Positions 8,577 to 16,609 of a DNA stretch of 35,198 bases are shown one piece after another. The notes under the pieces were generated by a model, which had not been told where the DNA came from, ran no database searches, and saw only the letters and a list, made by a program, of their open reading frames with translations. Where the stretch lies: NCBI RefSeq assembly GCF_006175995.1, contig NZ_VDMB01000005.1, forward strand, positions 13 to 35,210, read 5' to 3'. Numbering within the stretch: position 1 is the first letter of the stretch; each line of letters starts with the position of its first letter. The translations under genes and the position numbers were made by a program. The stretch comes from Desulfobotulus mexicanus (GTDB taxonomy: Bacteria > Desulfobacterota > Desulfobacteria > Desulfobacterales > ASO4-4).

Positions 8577-9440
8577 TCAGGCAAGGGGTGCCGTACCCGT
8601 CAGACGCACGGCCCTGTCATGGATTTCCATGATTTTTATCGCTTGAGAAAGGACCTCTTTTTTCCCGAAATCTCCTATAAAATCGCAGATTCTGAATCCT
8701 TCATCCTTTTGCCGGTAGATTTCCTGCCAGCTTCTGTATTCCCTTTCCTTTGCTTCATCTTCCCAGGGAAAGGACGAAGGAGGTTTCGGAGAGCCGCATC
8801 TCCATGGCTTGGAGGTCAGCCTTGCCCGGAAACACTCCTGCTTTCGGGTCAGCACCTGATACAGGGGATCGGCATTCAGGCCTTTAAGTATTCTCTCCGT
8901 TTCCTCTGAGGCGGGGGCAAAGAGTTTTCCCGTAAACAGGAGGCGCAGCCCTTCCTTTGTTCTGTAGAGGCGAAAGCCATAATCCGGATTCTGCCGTGAC
9001 CACTCTTTTACGGAGGCAATGGCTTTCTCGGCAGGAGCTTCCTTTTTTTCACCAATACTTCTGCCGAAAAAAAGCCTGCGCAGCCATTCCATAAAACCTG
9101 CAGATTCAGCTTTGGGAAAATCCACATCCACAAAAAGCACCTGAGAACAATTAAGGATTTCGGCACCGTAGCGGTTGCGGGTAATCACAGCAAGCTGCTT
9201 TTCTCCATCAAATATTTCCCCAAGGATCTCTTCTTTGACGGGCATATCATGGTATTCGTAATGATCCGGCCTTTCACCGCCCATCAGGCGGTTGAAGATG
9301 CGTCCGGCCCTGGCTGTGGCCTCCTTTGCCGCTTCTGCCGGAGAAACAAAGGACCAGCCCGAAGCCGTTATGCTGTGGGATTGGCCATGGGCATCTTTCA
9401 TTTTCTGACTTTTTTTTACCCAGTAAGGCGGAATTTTCAT
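8577..9440 (-). CDS. conserved hypothetical protein with a VDVDF motif
   Basis: A 287-residue, apparently cytosolic protein with a clear ribosome-binding site (GGAGGG, 5 nt before ATG). No family was named with certainty. Visible landmarks are VLFVDVDFP (about residue 105), GFRLYRTKEGLRLLFT (about 172-187) and a Cys/Arg-rich CFRARLTSKPWRCGSP (about 220-235). The hDhD pattern followed by a basic glycine segment is loosely like the catalytic core of archaeo-eukaryotic-type primases, but the His of motif II is not seen, so I do not assign that function. It is a single gene, convergent with the phosphatase and divergent from the 576-residue protein gene. Confidence 0.7.
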   Translation of the reverse strand: MKIPPYWVKKSQKMKDAHGQSHSITASGWSFVSPAEAAKEATARAGRIFNRLMGGERPDHYEYHDMPVKEEILGEIFDGEKQLAVITRNRYGAEILNCSQVLFVDVDFPKAESAGFMEWLRRLFFGRSIGEKKEAPAEKAIASVKEWSRQNPDYGFRLYRTKEGLRLLFTGKLFAPASEETERILKGLNADPLYQVLTRKQECFRARLTSKPWRCGSPKPPSSFPWEDEAKEREYRSWQEIYRQKDEGFRICDFIGDFGKKEVLSQAIKIMEIHDRAVRLTGTAPLA

Positions 9441-9722
9441 TTTTACCCTCCATAAATGTAAGAATACATGCCATACTCACAACCCGGAAGTGACGCATCT
9501 TCTTTTTCTGATCCTGATGATCACCTTTTTTAGGCCATACTTTTTTTGAAACATAAAAAAACTGTAAGGGGCAGGCCCTGGATTTTCCCTAGGGCACCCG
9601 TAAAGGGTATCTTGTGCAATACAGGGCCGTAAACCTTTCGCAGGGGCAGATCCTGCCAGAAAACAGTGGCTGAGTCAGGCTGGAAATCATCAGATGATTA
9701 ATTATAACATGGAGCCTCAATA

Positions 9723-11453
9723 ATGAAAAAAAATGTGATCTTTTTTGCCCTTCTTGTTGTCAGTCTTTCGGGCTTTGCAGCCTGGTATCTAATGAAACAC
9801 CCTGACCCGTCGGACGGCCCCCATATAGCCTCTGTGCTGCCTGCGGACACCCTGCTGCTTTTAAGTATCAACAATGCCGCAGAACAGATGGAAGAATTCA
9901 GAAACAGCCCCCTGGCAAAGGCCATTAATGGCATTGATCTGGAAGCCAGCCTTGAAAGGGCAGGCTTTCCCTACCTTATTCCCGATGAAATGACGAACTA
10001 CAGGGAGTGGCTTTCTTTAAAATGGAATCAAAAAATATTTAACAGTATTTTTGGCAGGGAAGCTGCTCTGGCCATTCTGCCGGAAGCTCTGGCTTTTATG
10101 ACTCCCTACGCAGAACCTGAAGATATGCTTAAGGGAATAGCCATAATTGCACGGCCTGTACAGGGAGCTACCCTTGTTTCTTTTATCAGCCCCTGGGCAC
10201 CCGGTCTCGATGTTTTAGAAATTGCCCCCCATGGGGATATAAAAATCCGGCAGATCAACCTTGAAAACGGTATGGAGCTTTTTACCAGCGACAGAGAAGG
10301 CCTTATGCTGGGAGCCTTTCACCTGGAAACCCTGAAACGGATGCTGGATGCTTCTTCGGGCAGCATTGCCCCGCTGGAAAAGAATAAAAACTTTGCCTCC
10401 ATGGAAAAAGCCCTGGGCGATGGGCCAAGAACCCTCTCCTTTTATATGGATTTTGCCACAGCACTTCCCCTTGTGGATGAAAAACTGGCCTCTTTTGCCA
10501 AATCCGGTGATGTGAGCGACTGGAATGATATCAGAAAAATGCTTCAGGGGTTTAAAAATTTCGGTTATGCAAGATTCAATGATGGAACAGAAATCAGAAG
10601 GTCTCTGGGCAGAGCTGGCATGGACAAAAAGGAACTGGATCCGGATCTTCTGGCTCTGATGGAAAGACCCGCGCGCAAACCAGAGCCTCTGTGGATGGCT
10701 CCTCCTGAAACGGAGCTTTTTTTCTGGAACGGCAGCTTTGACCTTGAGTATACCATCCAATCAATCCTTGAAGACCCTGAAGATCAGTCAGCCTTCCGTA
10801 CGGCCTTTGAAATGCAGACCGGTATCCTCTTTGAGGATCTCATCAACAGCCTTGGTCATGAAATGGCTTTCATCATGACAGGAGCTGATGAGGACAGCGT
10901 ATTCCCCCTGCCCCGGCTTGCCATCATGCTGGAAAGCCAGTCCCCTGAAATTCTTACAAGCCTCATGCAGAACCTCGTCAATAAGGCAGAAGCTGCATCC
11001 GGGATCCCCCTCAATCTTCAGTCTCGCATCATAGAAAGTGTTGAAATCACACAGGTTCAGATTCCCATGGGTGAAGACATTCAACCCGGCTGGGCAACAA
11101 TGGGAAAATATTTCGTTTTTGCCCTGCACTGGGAAAGCATTGCGGACATGGTTCGGGCAGAAAGCTCCGGTATCAATCTTGTTTCCGATGATCTGTTTCA
11201 GTCTGTGGACAAGGGTTTAAGCGGAAAAAACAAATCTGTTACCTATGTCCGGTCCGAAGCTCTTATGGATACGGTTCTCGCCCTGGCCATGTGGCAGGCA
11301 ACCAATCTTGCAGGCGGCAACACCCATGTACTCGTGTCCGAGATCTTTGAACCTCTGCTGGAAGGCCTTAAAATGTACAGGGCCTCCGGCAGCCACGGAT
11401 ATACCGAAAAAGGGGATGCCGTTTTCCAGACCTTTACCCGTATTCAAAAGTAA
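9723..11453 (+). CDS. membrane-anchored exported protein, DUF3352-like
   Basis: A 576-residue protein with one N-terminal hydrophobic helix (residues 4-22, VIFFALLVVSLSGFAAWYL) without a clear cleavage site, so it is probably anchored with the body in the periplasm. The following SVLPADTLLLLSINN, a long mixed alpha/beta body, and repeated blocks about evaluating an error-like FGREAALAIL / LGHEMAFIM pattern resemble DUF3352-type proteins, whose function is unknown. GGAG lies 8 nt before the ATG. It is monocistronic: a hairpin follows the stop and the next gene has its own leader. The family call rests on the PADT...L.S/D start and overall shape, so it is moderate. Confidence 0.7.
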   Translation: MKKNVIFFALLVVSLSGFAAWYLMKHPDPSDGPHIASVLPADTLLLLSINNAAEQMEEFRNSPLAKAINGIDLEASLERAGFPYLIPDEMTNYREWLSLKWNQKIFNSIFGREAALAILPEALAFMTPYAEPEDMLKGIAIIARPVQGATLVSFISPWAPGLDVLEIAPHGDIKIRQINLENGMELFTSDREGLMLGAFHLETLKRMLDASSGSIAPLEKNKNFASMEKALGDGPRTLSFYMDFATALPLVDEKLASFAKSGDVSDWNDIRKMLQGFKNFGYARFNDGTEIRRSLGRAGMDKKELDPDLLALMERPARKPEPLWMAPPETELFFWNGSFDLEYTIQSILEDPEDQSAFRTAFEMQTGILFEDLINSLGHEMAFIMTGADEDSVFPLPRLAIMLESQSPEILTSLMQNLVNKAEAASGIPLNLQSRIIESVEITQVQIPMGEDIQPGWATMGKYFVFALHWESIADMVRAESSGINLVSDDLFQSVDKGLSGKNKSVTYVRSEALMDTVLALAMWQATNLAGGNTHVLVSEIFEPLLEGLKMYRASGSHGYTEKGDAVFQTFTRIQK

Positions 11454-11466
11454 AAATCGGGGAGCC

Positions 11467-11494
11467 CCAGGGTAATCATATAAGGTTACCCTGG
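11467..11494 (+). terminator. hairpin after the DUF3352-like gene
   Basis: CCAGGGTAA pairs perfectly with TTACCCTGG over a 10-nt loop, 14 nt after the stop. There is no run of T after it, so it may be a weak terminator or an mRNA-stabilising hairpin. Confidence 0.4.
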
Positions 11495-11685
11495 CAGCCG
11501 TTTATCAGCCATATCAGCAAAGGCGGGCATCCAGAATTAAGAGTACTGGATTCCCGTTTTTGTGGTAAATACTGCACTAAAAAGTAAAAAGGGGTCTCTT
11601 TTTCTCTATGTCCTCTCTCCCTCAAAAAAACGGTGAACAAAACAGCACCGTTCTGTCCATATCTAAAAAACAATCAGGAGCTGTC

Positions 11686-12198
11686 ATGAATTCAGAAAAG
11701 GAAGAAAAGAAAAAGCAGGATGCCCTGCTCCAGCAGGAAATAAGGAGCAGCAGAAAATTTTCCATGGCCGAAGCCATAGGCAGAGAAGGCGGCCATTTCA
11801 TGAAAGGGCACAATCCTGTGCCTGCCATTGATCAGCTGGTTGCAAAACTCAATGGGTTTATACAGGATAACACCCGTGACGCCTCAAGAATACTTATATC
11901 CGTACTTCAGGAAAGGGTAAAAAATAACAGTCTTGCCCTTTCAGAACAGGCAGAAAAACCCTTTACATTTCTCCATGGGCTGATTCGTTCATATCTGGAG
12001 CACCCCGAACGTTTATATGAGCTCACCCGTCAGGCAGATATCAAGTGGGGACAGATCAACAATGAAAAACCCTATTTCCAGAAGCCCGGTGAACAGCCCC
12101 ACCCCGATGATGAATATTCCCATGAAAGCGTAGCTGCAAGGCTTAAGGATCTGCTGGAAACCATTGAAGCCCGGATGGAAGAGGAGGATGAAGGCTGA
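11686..12198 (+). CDS. hypothetical cytosolic helical protein
   Basis: About 170 residues from the ATG at 11686, chosen because AGGAG lies 5 nt upstream; the frame is open back to 11608, but without such a site. The sequence is highly charged and predicted mostly helical. It starts MNSEKEEKKKQDALLQQEI and ends in an acidic tail EARMEEEDEG. It includes FLHGLIRSYLEHPERLYELTRQADIKWG. No family was recognised, and there is no signal peptide or membrane helix. It ends about 48 nt before the convergent end of the sodium-pump operon. Confidence 0.6.
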   Translation: MNSEKEEKKKQDALLQQEIRSSRKFSMAEAIGREGGHFMKGHNPVPAIDQLVAKLNGFIQDNTRDASRILISVLQERVKNNSLALSEQAEKPFTFLHGLIRSYLEHPERLYELTRQADIKWGQINNEKPYFQKPGEQPHPDDEYSHESVAARLKDLLETIEARMEEEDEG

Positions 12199-12216
12199 GC
12201 AGGCAGAAAAGCCTGC
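12199..12216. terminator. short hairpin between convergent genes
   Basis: GCAGGC and GCCTGC form a 6-bp stem with a six-nt A-rich loop, exactly in the gap between two convergent genes. There is no clear T-tract on either strand. It may be a weak bidirectional stop. Confidence 0.3.
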
Positions 12217-12245
12217 CGCCCCCTGAAAGACTCGCAGCACATTCT

Positions 12246-13373
12246 TCAGGAAAGAAAACTCCATAAAACCCCGGCCGCAATGGCAGAACCGATTACCCCT
12301 GAAATATTGGGGGCCATGGCATGCATTAACAGAAAGTTCCCCGGATCTTCCTGCTGGGCCACATGATGCACCACACGGGCTGAATCCGGCACGGCAGATA
12401 CCCCTGCAGCACCAATTAAAGGATTGATCTTGGTTTTTAAAAAAAGATTCATGAACTTTGCAAAAAGAAGCCCGCAGGCCGTTGCCACGGCAAAACTGGC
12501 TGCTCCCAGTACAAAAATCCCTATGCTTTTTGCATTAAGAAAAACATCCGCCTGGGTACTGGCCCCGACGGTTACGCCCAAAAGAATGGTAACCGTATCG
12601 ATGATAACCGTGCGGGCTGCCACAGCCAGACGATCCGTGACAACTGCTTCTTTAAGGAGATTACCCAGAAAAAGCATACCCAGCAGAGGTAAGGCCGCAG
12701 GGGCTATAAAACAGCACATGAGAAGCCCTATGATGGGAAAGAGGATTTTTTCCTTCTGGGAAACTTTCCTTGGCTCTTCCATGCGGATGCAACGCTCTTT
12801 TTTAGTGGTAAGAAGCTTCATGACGGGCGGCTGTATCACAGGAACGAGCGCCATATAGGAATAGGCAGCAATGGCAATGGGACCGATGAGATCAGGGGCA
12901 AGCATGGACGTAAGGAAGATGGCCGTGGGACCGTCCGCACCGCCTATAATGCCTATGCTGGCTGCTTCAAAGGGAGAAAAGCCTAAGGCCAGAGCACCAA
13001 GAAAGGTAAGAAAAATACCCGTCTGTGCAGCTGCCCCCAGCAGCATCAGGGAAGGTCTTGCCAGAAGGGTGGAAAAATCCGTCATGGCTCCGATGCCAAG
13101 GAAAATCAGTGGCGGATAAATGCCGTGGGTAACGCCCATGTAAAGGTAGCCCAGAACGGAGCCTTCTTCATAGATACTCAGGCCCAGTCCATGGAATACA
13201 GGTATATTCCCCATGAGAATACCGAATCCTATGGGAACCAGCAAAAGGGGTTCATAGCGCTTGACTATCCCCAGATAAATAAACACAAGCCCCACACAGA
13301 TCATAAAAACATGGAGAATATCAATCATGTAAAAGCCTGTATTAGTTAAAAAATCCAGCAGCAGCGGGATCAT
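12246..13373 (-). CDS. oadB: sodium-ion-translocating decarboxylase beta subunit (OadB/MmdB/GcdB)
   Basis: A 375-residue integral membrane protein with about 9-10 helices. It contains GIIGGADGPTAIFLTS, the conserved OadB region that holds the essential Asp of the Na+ channel, and a C-terminal GVSAVPDSARVVHHVAQ...LMHAMAPNISGVIGS block. In the family this subunit decarboxylates carboxybiotin and couples this to export of Na+ (usually two) across the inner membrane. The start MIPLLLDF (13373) was chosen over an upstream in-frame ATG because the 48 extra residues overlap the previous gene and are not membrane-like; a weak AAGAGA precedes it. It is the last gene of the six-gene operon. Confidence 0.92.
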   Translation of the reverse strand: MIPLLLDFLTNTGFYMIDILHVFMICVGLVFIYLGIVKRYEPLLLVPIGFGILMGNIPVFHGLGLSIYEEGSVLGYLYMGVTHGIYPPLIFLGIGAMTDFSTLLARPSLMLLGAAAQTGIFLTFLGALALGFSPFEAASIGIIGGADGPTAIFLTSMLAPDLIGPIAIAAYSYMALVPVIQPPVMKLLTTKKERCIRMEEPRKVSQKEKILFPIIGLLMCCFIAPAALPLLGMLFLGNLLKEAVVTDRLAVAARTVIIDTVTILLGVTVGASTQADVFLNAKSIGIFVLGAASFAVATACGLLFAKFMNLFLKTKINPLIGAAGVSAVPDSARVVHHVAQQEDPGNFLLMHAMAPNISGVIGSAIAAGVLWSFLS

Positions 13374-13416
13374 ATCTCTTCTTTCATTGTCAGTCGTTGA
13401 TTTATACTCCGGCAGT

Positions 13417-13914
13417 TCAGGCCAGCAGTGCCCTTCGCCCTTTTTTTGCCGGATATTCTCCACCTTGAACAAGCCGTTCAAAGGCTGCCTTCTCCCAGTT
13501 ATAAAAACCACTGCCATCGGGCTTCAGCACTCCGGTACGCACAAGATCCGCCAGAATGGCATGGCAACGGGCAACGCCTCTTTTTTCCGCCTGTTCAAGA
13601 AGGCCCGGCAGAGACAAAGGAGATCCCATGCTTTCCGCCAGCAGAGCAAAGCTGCCACAGGCTTCCTGAAAACCAGCAAAGCCTTTTAAAGAAGGAGTTT
13701 CAGTCCGGTCGTGAGCTGAATCCTTTTCTGAGGCAAGCACCGTTTCCTTTGCAGGCTTACGGTCTTTCCGGGCTTCAAAAAAGGCAAGGATGCGATGCAG
13801 GCGGGAAATACTGAAAGCCAGGAGGCTCAGACAGGTGAAAACAATTAGAATACCGAGAAAAGCCATTTCCCAGCCATTATGGCTGGCAATGGCATCCAGA
13901 CCGTACTCAGGCAT
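13417..13914 (-). CDS. oadG: OadG-like gamma subunit with an extended C-terminus
   Basis: About 165 residues. One N-terminal membrane helix (about 18-40, AFLGILIVFTCLSLLAFSISRLH) follows MPEYGLDAIASHNGWEM, the pattern of gamma subunits that anchor the carboxyltransferase to the Na+ pump. Usual OadG proteins are about 80-120 residues. Here a charged linker leads to an extra compact domain (about 100-155, LLEQAEKRGVARCHAILADLVRTGVLK) that looks like a winged helix, with YNWEKAAFERL after it. The start at 13914 has GGGGAGGG just upstream and overlaps the preceding gene by 8 nt. Function as gamma subunit is inferred from topology and operon position. Confidence 0.7.
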   Translation of the reverse strand: MPEYGLDAIASHNGWEMAFLGILIVFTCLSLLAFSISRLHRILAFFEARKDRKPAKETVLASEKDSAHDRTETPSLKGFAGFQEACGSFALLAESMGSPLSLPGLLEQAEKRGVARCHAILADLVRTGVLKPDGSGFYNWEKAAFERLVQGGEYPAKKGRRALLA

Positions 13915-14386
13915 TCTTCCCTCCCCTGCTGAAATCCTCGTCCACAAAAATTTCTCCGCTGTTTTTTTGGGCCTGTCTCTGGTTCAGATAGGCCTGAATA
14001 CTGCGGTGAATCCGGTCTGCAAAACGGGGATGGTCTTCCAGCATCCTGTCTCTGCCGGAGCGGTACAGGGCCATAAGGGAACCATCGGTCAGGGCCAGGG
14101 CCTTTGCCGTATAACGGCCCTGGTTCAGCATGGCATTCATGCCGATAACTTCTCCACTGCCATGCAGGGTAAAGGCACTTCCATCGGGAAAGGCCATCAT
14201 GTAATCACCTGATATGGTGATATAAAGCGTTTCCGCCCTTCTTCCCCAGCGGATAATTTCCTCACCTTCCCTGACCCGGAAAATCTGCATATATGCAGCA
14301 AGGATTTCAATGGATTCAGGACTTACCCGTTTTAAAAGGGGCAGGGTTTTCAGAATACGCACCATGGTATCAGAAAGCGCAAGCAC
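13907..14386 (-). CDS. single cyclic-nucleotide-binding-like (CNB) domain protein
   Basis: A 159-residue protein that is little more than one CNB fold: LLKRVSPESIEILAAYMQIFRVREGEEIIRWGRRAETLYITISG is the usual beta-roll entry. The phosphate-binding cassette is GEVIGMNAMLNQGRYTAKAL (about 85-105), with the expected Arg before a small residue. No helix-turn-helix or membrane segment follows, so it is not a Crp-type regulator. The start is GTG at 14386, preceded by AGGAG; the next ATG is seven codons in. It lies between the biotin carboxyltransferase gene (11 nt) and the gamma subunit gene (8-nt overlap), which suggests it acts on or with the complex. Whether it binds cAMP, c-di-GMP or nothing is unknown. 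Confidence 0.8.
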   Translation of the reverse strand: MLALSDTMVRILKTLPLLKRVSPESIEILAAYMQIFRVREGEEIIRWGRRAETLYITISGDYMMAFPDGSAFTLHGSGEVIGMNAMLNQGRYTAKALALTDGSLMALYRSGRDRMLEDHPRFADRIHRSIQAYLNQRQAQKNSGEIFVDEDFSRGGKNA

Positions 14387-14397
14387 AAAAATTCTCC

Positions 14398-16341
14398 TTA
14401 TCCGATACGGCAGAGAACCGCATCCTTGGCAACGGAATCTCCGCTTCGTACACAGAGATTCAGGATCACTCCTGAAACCGGAGCGACAAGGGCGTTTTCC
14501 ATTTTCATGGCCTCCAGAATCACCACCGTTTCACCGGCCTTAACACTGTCCCCTTCCTTTTTCCTGAAGGACACAACCATGCCCGGCATGGGAGCCACAA
14601 GGGGGGTTCCCTCATCTCCGTCATTTGAGGGAGCAGGAATGGAACCAGGGGCTTTTTTCACAAAGTTTGTATTGCCTGTTTCCCTGATAGTATTTTTTTC
14701 TGTGGCGGGTGGTGTCAGGGGAAAGGCATGTCGAATCACCGGTGCTCCTCCCACTTCGTCCACATCCACCTCATAATAGGTATCATCCACAAAGACATTA
14801 AAGGTACGGATATAGGGACTTTTTTCCGGCACTTTCTCAGGTTCTGTGATTTTATGTTCCCCTGCCAGAATCCGGATCATCCGTTCCCGTATTTTCATTG
14901 CCTCTTCCAGAGTCCGGGGCAGGGTATATTCAGGAGGTGTTTCCTTGCCGTATTTCCAGCGCAGAAAACGTTTACCTGTCGCAGGGAAAAGGGCGCAGAG
15001 AAGCTCATCCTCTATATCTGCAGCCAGCCCCCGCAATTCTTCTCTCACCCTAGGCAGCTCAGGTTTCAGGGCTTCTCCGGGACGTTCCCGTAAAGGACGC
15101 ACACCCCTTGGATGACCCTCAAGGGCTTTTTTTCTTAAGGCAGCATCCAGAGGGCCGGGCGGTTCACCGTAAAGACCTGCACAGAAATCCCTTACCTGAG
15201 CAGAAAGCATTCGGTAGGATTCCCCCTCCGTATCAAAAAGCACATTGTTTACGGCCTGGGTTCCCAGAATTCGGGTCACGGGCTTGACCAGGGGCGGATT
15301 ACCCATATCCCTGCGCACCCTTTTCAGTTCTCTGAAAACAGCATCCAGCCGGTCTTCACCCCCTGTTTCTTCCAGCTGACGTTTCAGATCAGCCTCCATG
15401 CCTCCGGGAAAACCGTGTATCAATGCAGTGGTGTCCATGGGTGTTGTGCTGCCGCCATAGAAATGCCAGTACTTGGGAAGAATCTCCTCTTCGCTGAGCC
15501 GGTTCAGGGCGGCTATTCTTTCAAGATCAAGCCCCGTATCCCTATCTCCTCCCTTCAGGGCAGCGATGAGAGGTTCCACGGCCCCATGGCTGCTTCGCAT
15601 GGCAAAGGGAGCAAGGCAGGTATCCGCGCCATCAGCACCAGCCTCCACAGCGGCAAAAAGGGAAAGGGGGCCAAAGCCTGCAGTGGCATGGGTATGGATG
15701 TGAAGGGGCAGGGAGATGGCCGCTTTAAGACCAGCCACCAGCTTTCGGGCCTCTCCGGGCATGAGAAGCCCCGCAGTATCTTTGATCAAAAGGGAGTGGG
15801 CTCCCATATTTTGAAGAACAATGGCTTTTTTCAGATAATAATCCAGGGTGTAGAGGCTTTCTTCTTCCGGATGTTCTGAAGTCCGGCTGTAACAGATACA
15901 TCCCTGAAAGTGGCCACCTGCCTGCAAAACACTTTCTCCGGCAACCTGAAGATTGCGCAGATCATTCATGGGGTCAAAGAGCCTGAAAACCTGAATTCCG
16001 TTCTCATGACTCCGCTCCACAAAGGCCCGGACCACATCGTCTGCGTAGCAGCGTTCCCCTGCAAGGTGCTGCCCCCTGAGCATGCAGGCCATGGGGGTTT
16101 TTCTGAAATACCGTTTCAGGCTGCGAATGCGTTCCCAGGGGTCTTCATTCAGCTCCCTGTGCATCACGTCAAAGCCAGTCCCGCCCCAGACCTCCACGGC
16201 CCAGAAGCCCACATCATCCATCAGCGCAGCCATGCGCACCATATCGGCCGTGCGGCCCCGTCCCGCATAAAGGCACTGAAAACCATCCCGCAGGCTCACA
16301 TCACAGATGGCCAGAGGTTTCTGATTCATAACCGGTTCCAT
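14398..16341 (-). CDS. oadA: 5S-type carboxyltransferase fused to biotin carboxyl carrier (OadA / transcarboxylase)
   Basis: Of 647 residues, about 8-470 form the pyruvate/oxaloacetate carboxyltransferase barrel and tail, and about 570-647 a biotinyl domain with EAMKMEN (biotin Lys613, 34 residues from the end). A Pro/Glu/Ala linker joins them. Metal-site residues are present: D19 in LRDG, K187 in LLIKDTAG (the lysine carbamylated in the 5S family), and H216/H218 in HIHTHATAG. The usual RDAHQSL is RDGFQCL here, a change next to the active site. The family transfers CO2 between oxaloacetate/pyruvate and biotin in the cytoplasm. AAGGAG precedes ATG. With the acyl-CoA subunit, small subunit and Na+ pump it forms one operon. 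Confidence 0.9.
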   Translation of the reverse strand: MEPVMNQKPLAICDVSLRDGFQCLYAGRGRTADMVRMAALMDDVGFWAVEVWGGTGFDVMHRELNEDPWERIRSLKRYFRKTPMACMLRGQHLAGERCYADDVVRAFVERSHENGIQVFRLFDPMNDLRNLQVAGESVLQAGGHFQGCICYSRTSEHPEEESLYTLDYYLKKAIVLQNMGAHSLLIKDTAGLLMPGEARKLVAGLKAAISLPLHIHTHATAGFGPLSLFAAVEAGADGADTCLAPFAMRSSHGAVEPLIAALKGGDRDTGLDLERIAALNRLSEEEILPKYWHFYGGSTTPMDTTALIHGFPGGMEADLKRQLEETGGEDRLDAVFRELKRVRRDMGNPPLVKPVTRILGTQAVNNVLFDTEGESYRMLSAQVRDFCAGLYGEPPGPLDAALRKKALEGHPRGVRPLRERPGEALKPELPRVREELRGLAADIEDELLCALFPATGKRFLRWKYGKETPPEYTLPRTLEEAMKIRERMIRILAGEHKITEPEKVPEKSPYIRTFNVFVDDTYYEVDVDEVGGAPVIRHAFPLTPPATEKNTIRETGNTNFVKKAPGSIPAPSNDGDEGTPLVAPMPGMVVSFRKKEGDSVKAGETVVILEAMKMENALVAPVSGVILNLCVRSGDSVAKDAVLCRIG

Positions 16342-16362
16342 GATTCTCCTTAAAAATTACAG

Positions 16363-16560
16363 TCAGGATTTCCGCTGCATATACTGAGCCGTCTGCATCT
16401 GATCCATGCGTCCGGCCGTACTCCAGATATTTTTAGGCTGCTTTCCGGCAGGACGCTGGGGGCTGGCACCCAGACGCCGCAGGGCAGCCGCCTCTCCATC
16501 CCTGATACAGGCCATGACCGCAGCCATGGCCGCAGCCATCTTCTTCTGTTCTTCCATCAT
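16363..16560 (-). CDS. small accessory subunit of the decarboxylase/transcarboxylase (MmdD/MmdE-like)
   Basis: About 65 residues. The N-terminus is Met/Ala-rich and helical (MMEEQKKMAAAMAAVMACI). The C-terminus has NIWSTAGRMDQM followed by QRK, which resembles the W..AGR...M..R end shared by delta/epsilon-type small subunits of methylmalonyl-CoA decarboxylases and some OadG relatives. The frame is open to 16629, overlapping the upstream gene by 20 nt. I prefer the ATG at 16560 because AAGGA lies 9 nt before it. In the family such peptides help tie carboxyltransferase and biotin carrier to the membrane complex. Assignment rests on the C-terminal motif and the neighbours. Confidence 0.6.
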   Translation of the reverse strand: MMEEQKKMAAAMAAVMACIRDGEAAALRRLGASPQRPAGKQPKNIWSTAGRMDQMQTAQYMQRKS

Positions 16561-16609
16561 GGGCAAAAATTCCTTCAGGTGACAGGTTTTCCACTCCCCA
16601 CTTCCCACT

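Noticed and set aside
8577-9440. Primase-polymerase (AEP) call
   Set aside because: Only the DxD-like motif fits; the motif II His and a clear motif III were not found.
12246-13517. Upstream start for the OadB gene at 13517
   Set aside because: It would add 48 non-membrane residues and overlap the gamma-like gene by about 100 nt; the start at 13373 fits the family.
14398-16341. Pyruvate carboxylase subunit B
   Set aside because: No biotin carboxylase gene is near, and the Na+ pump beta subunit and MmdA-type subunit lie in the same operon.
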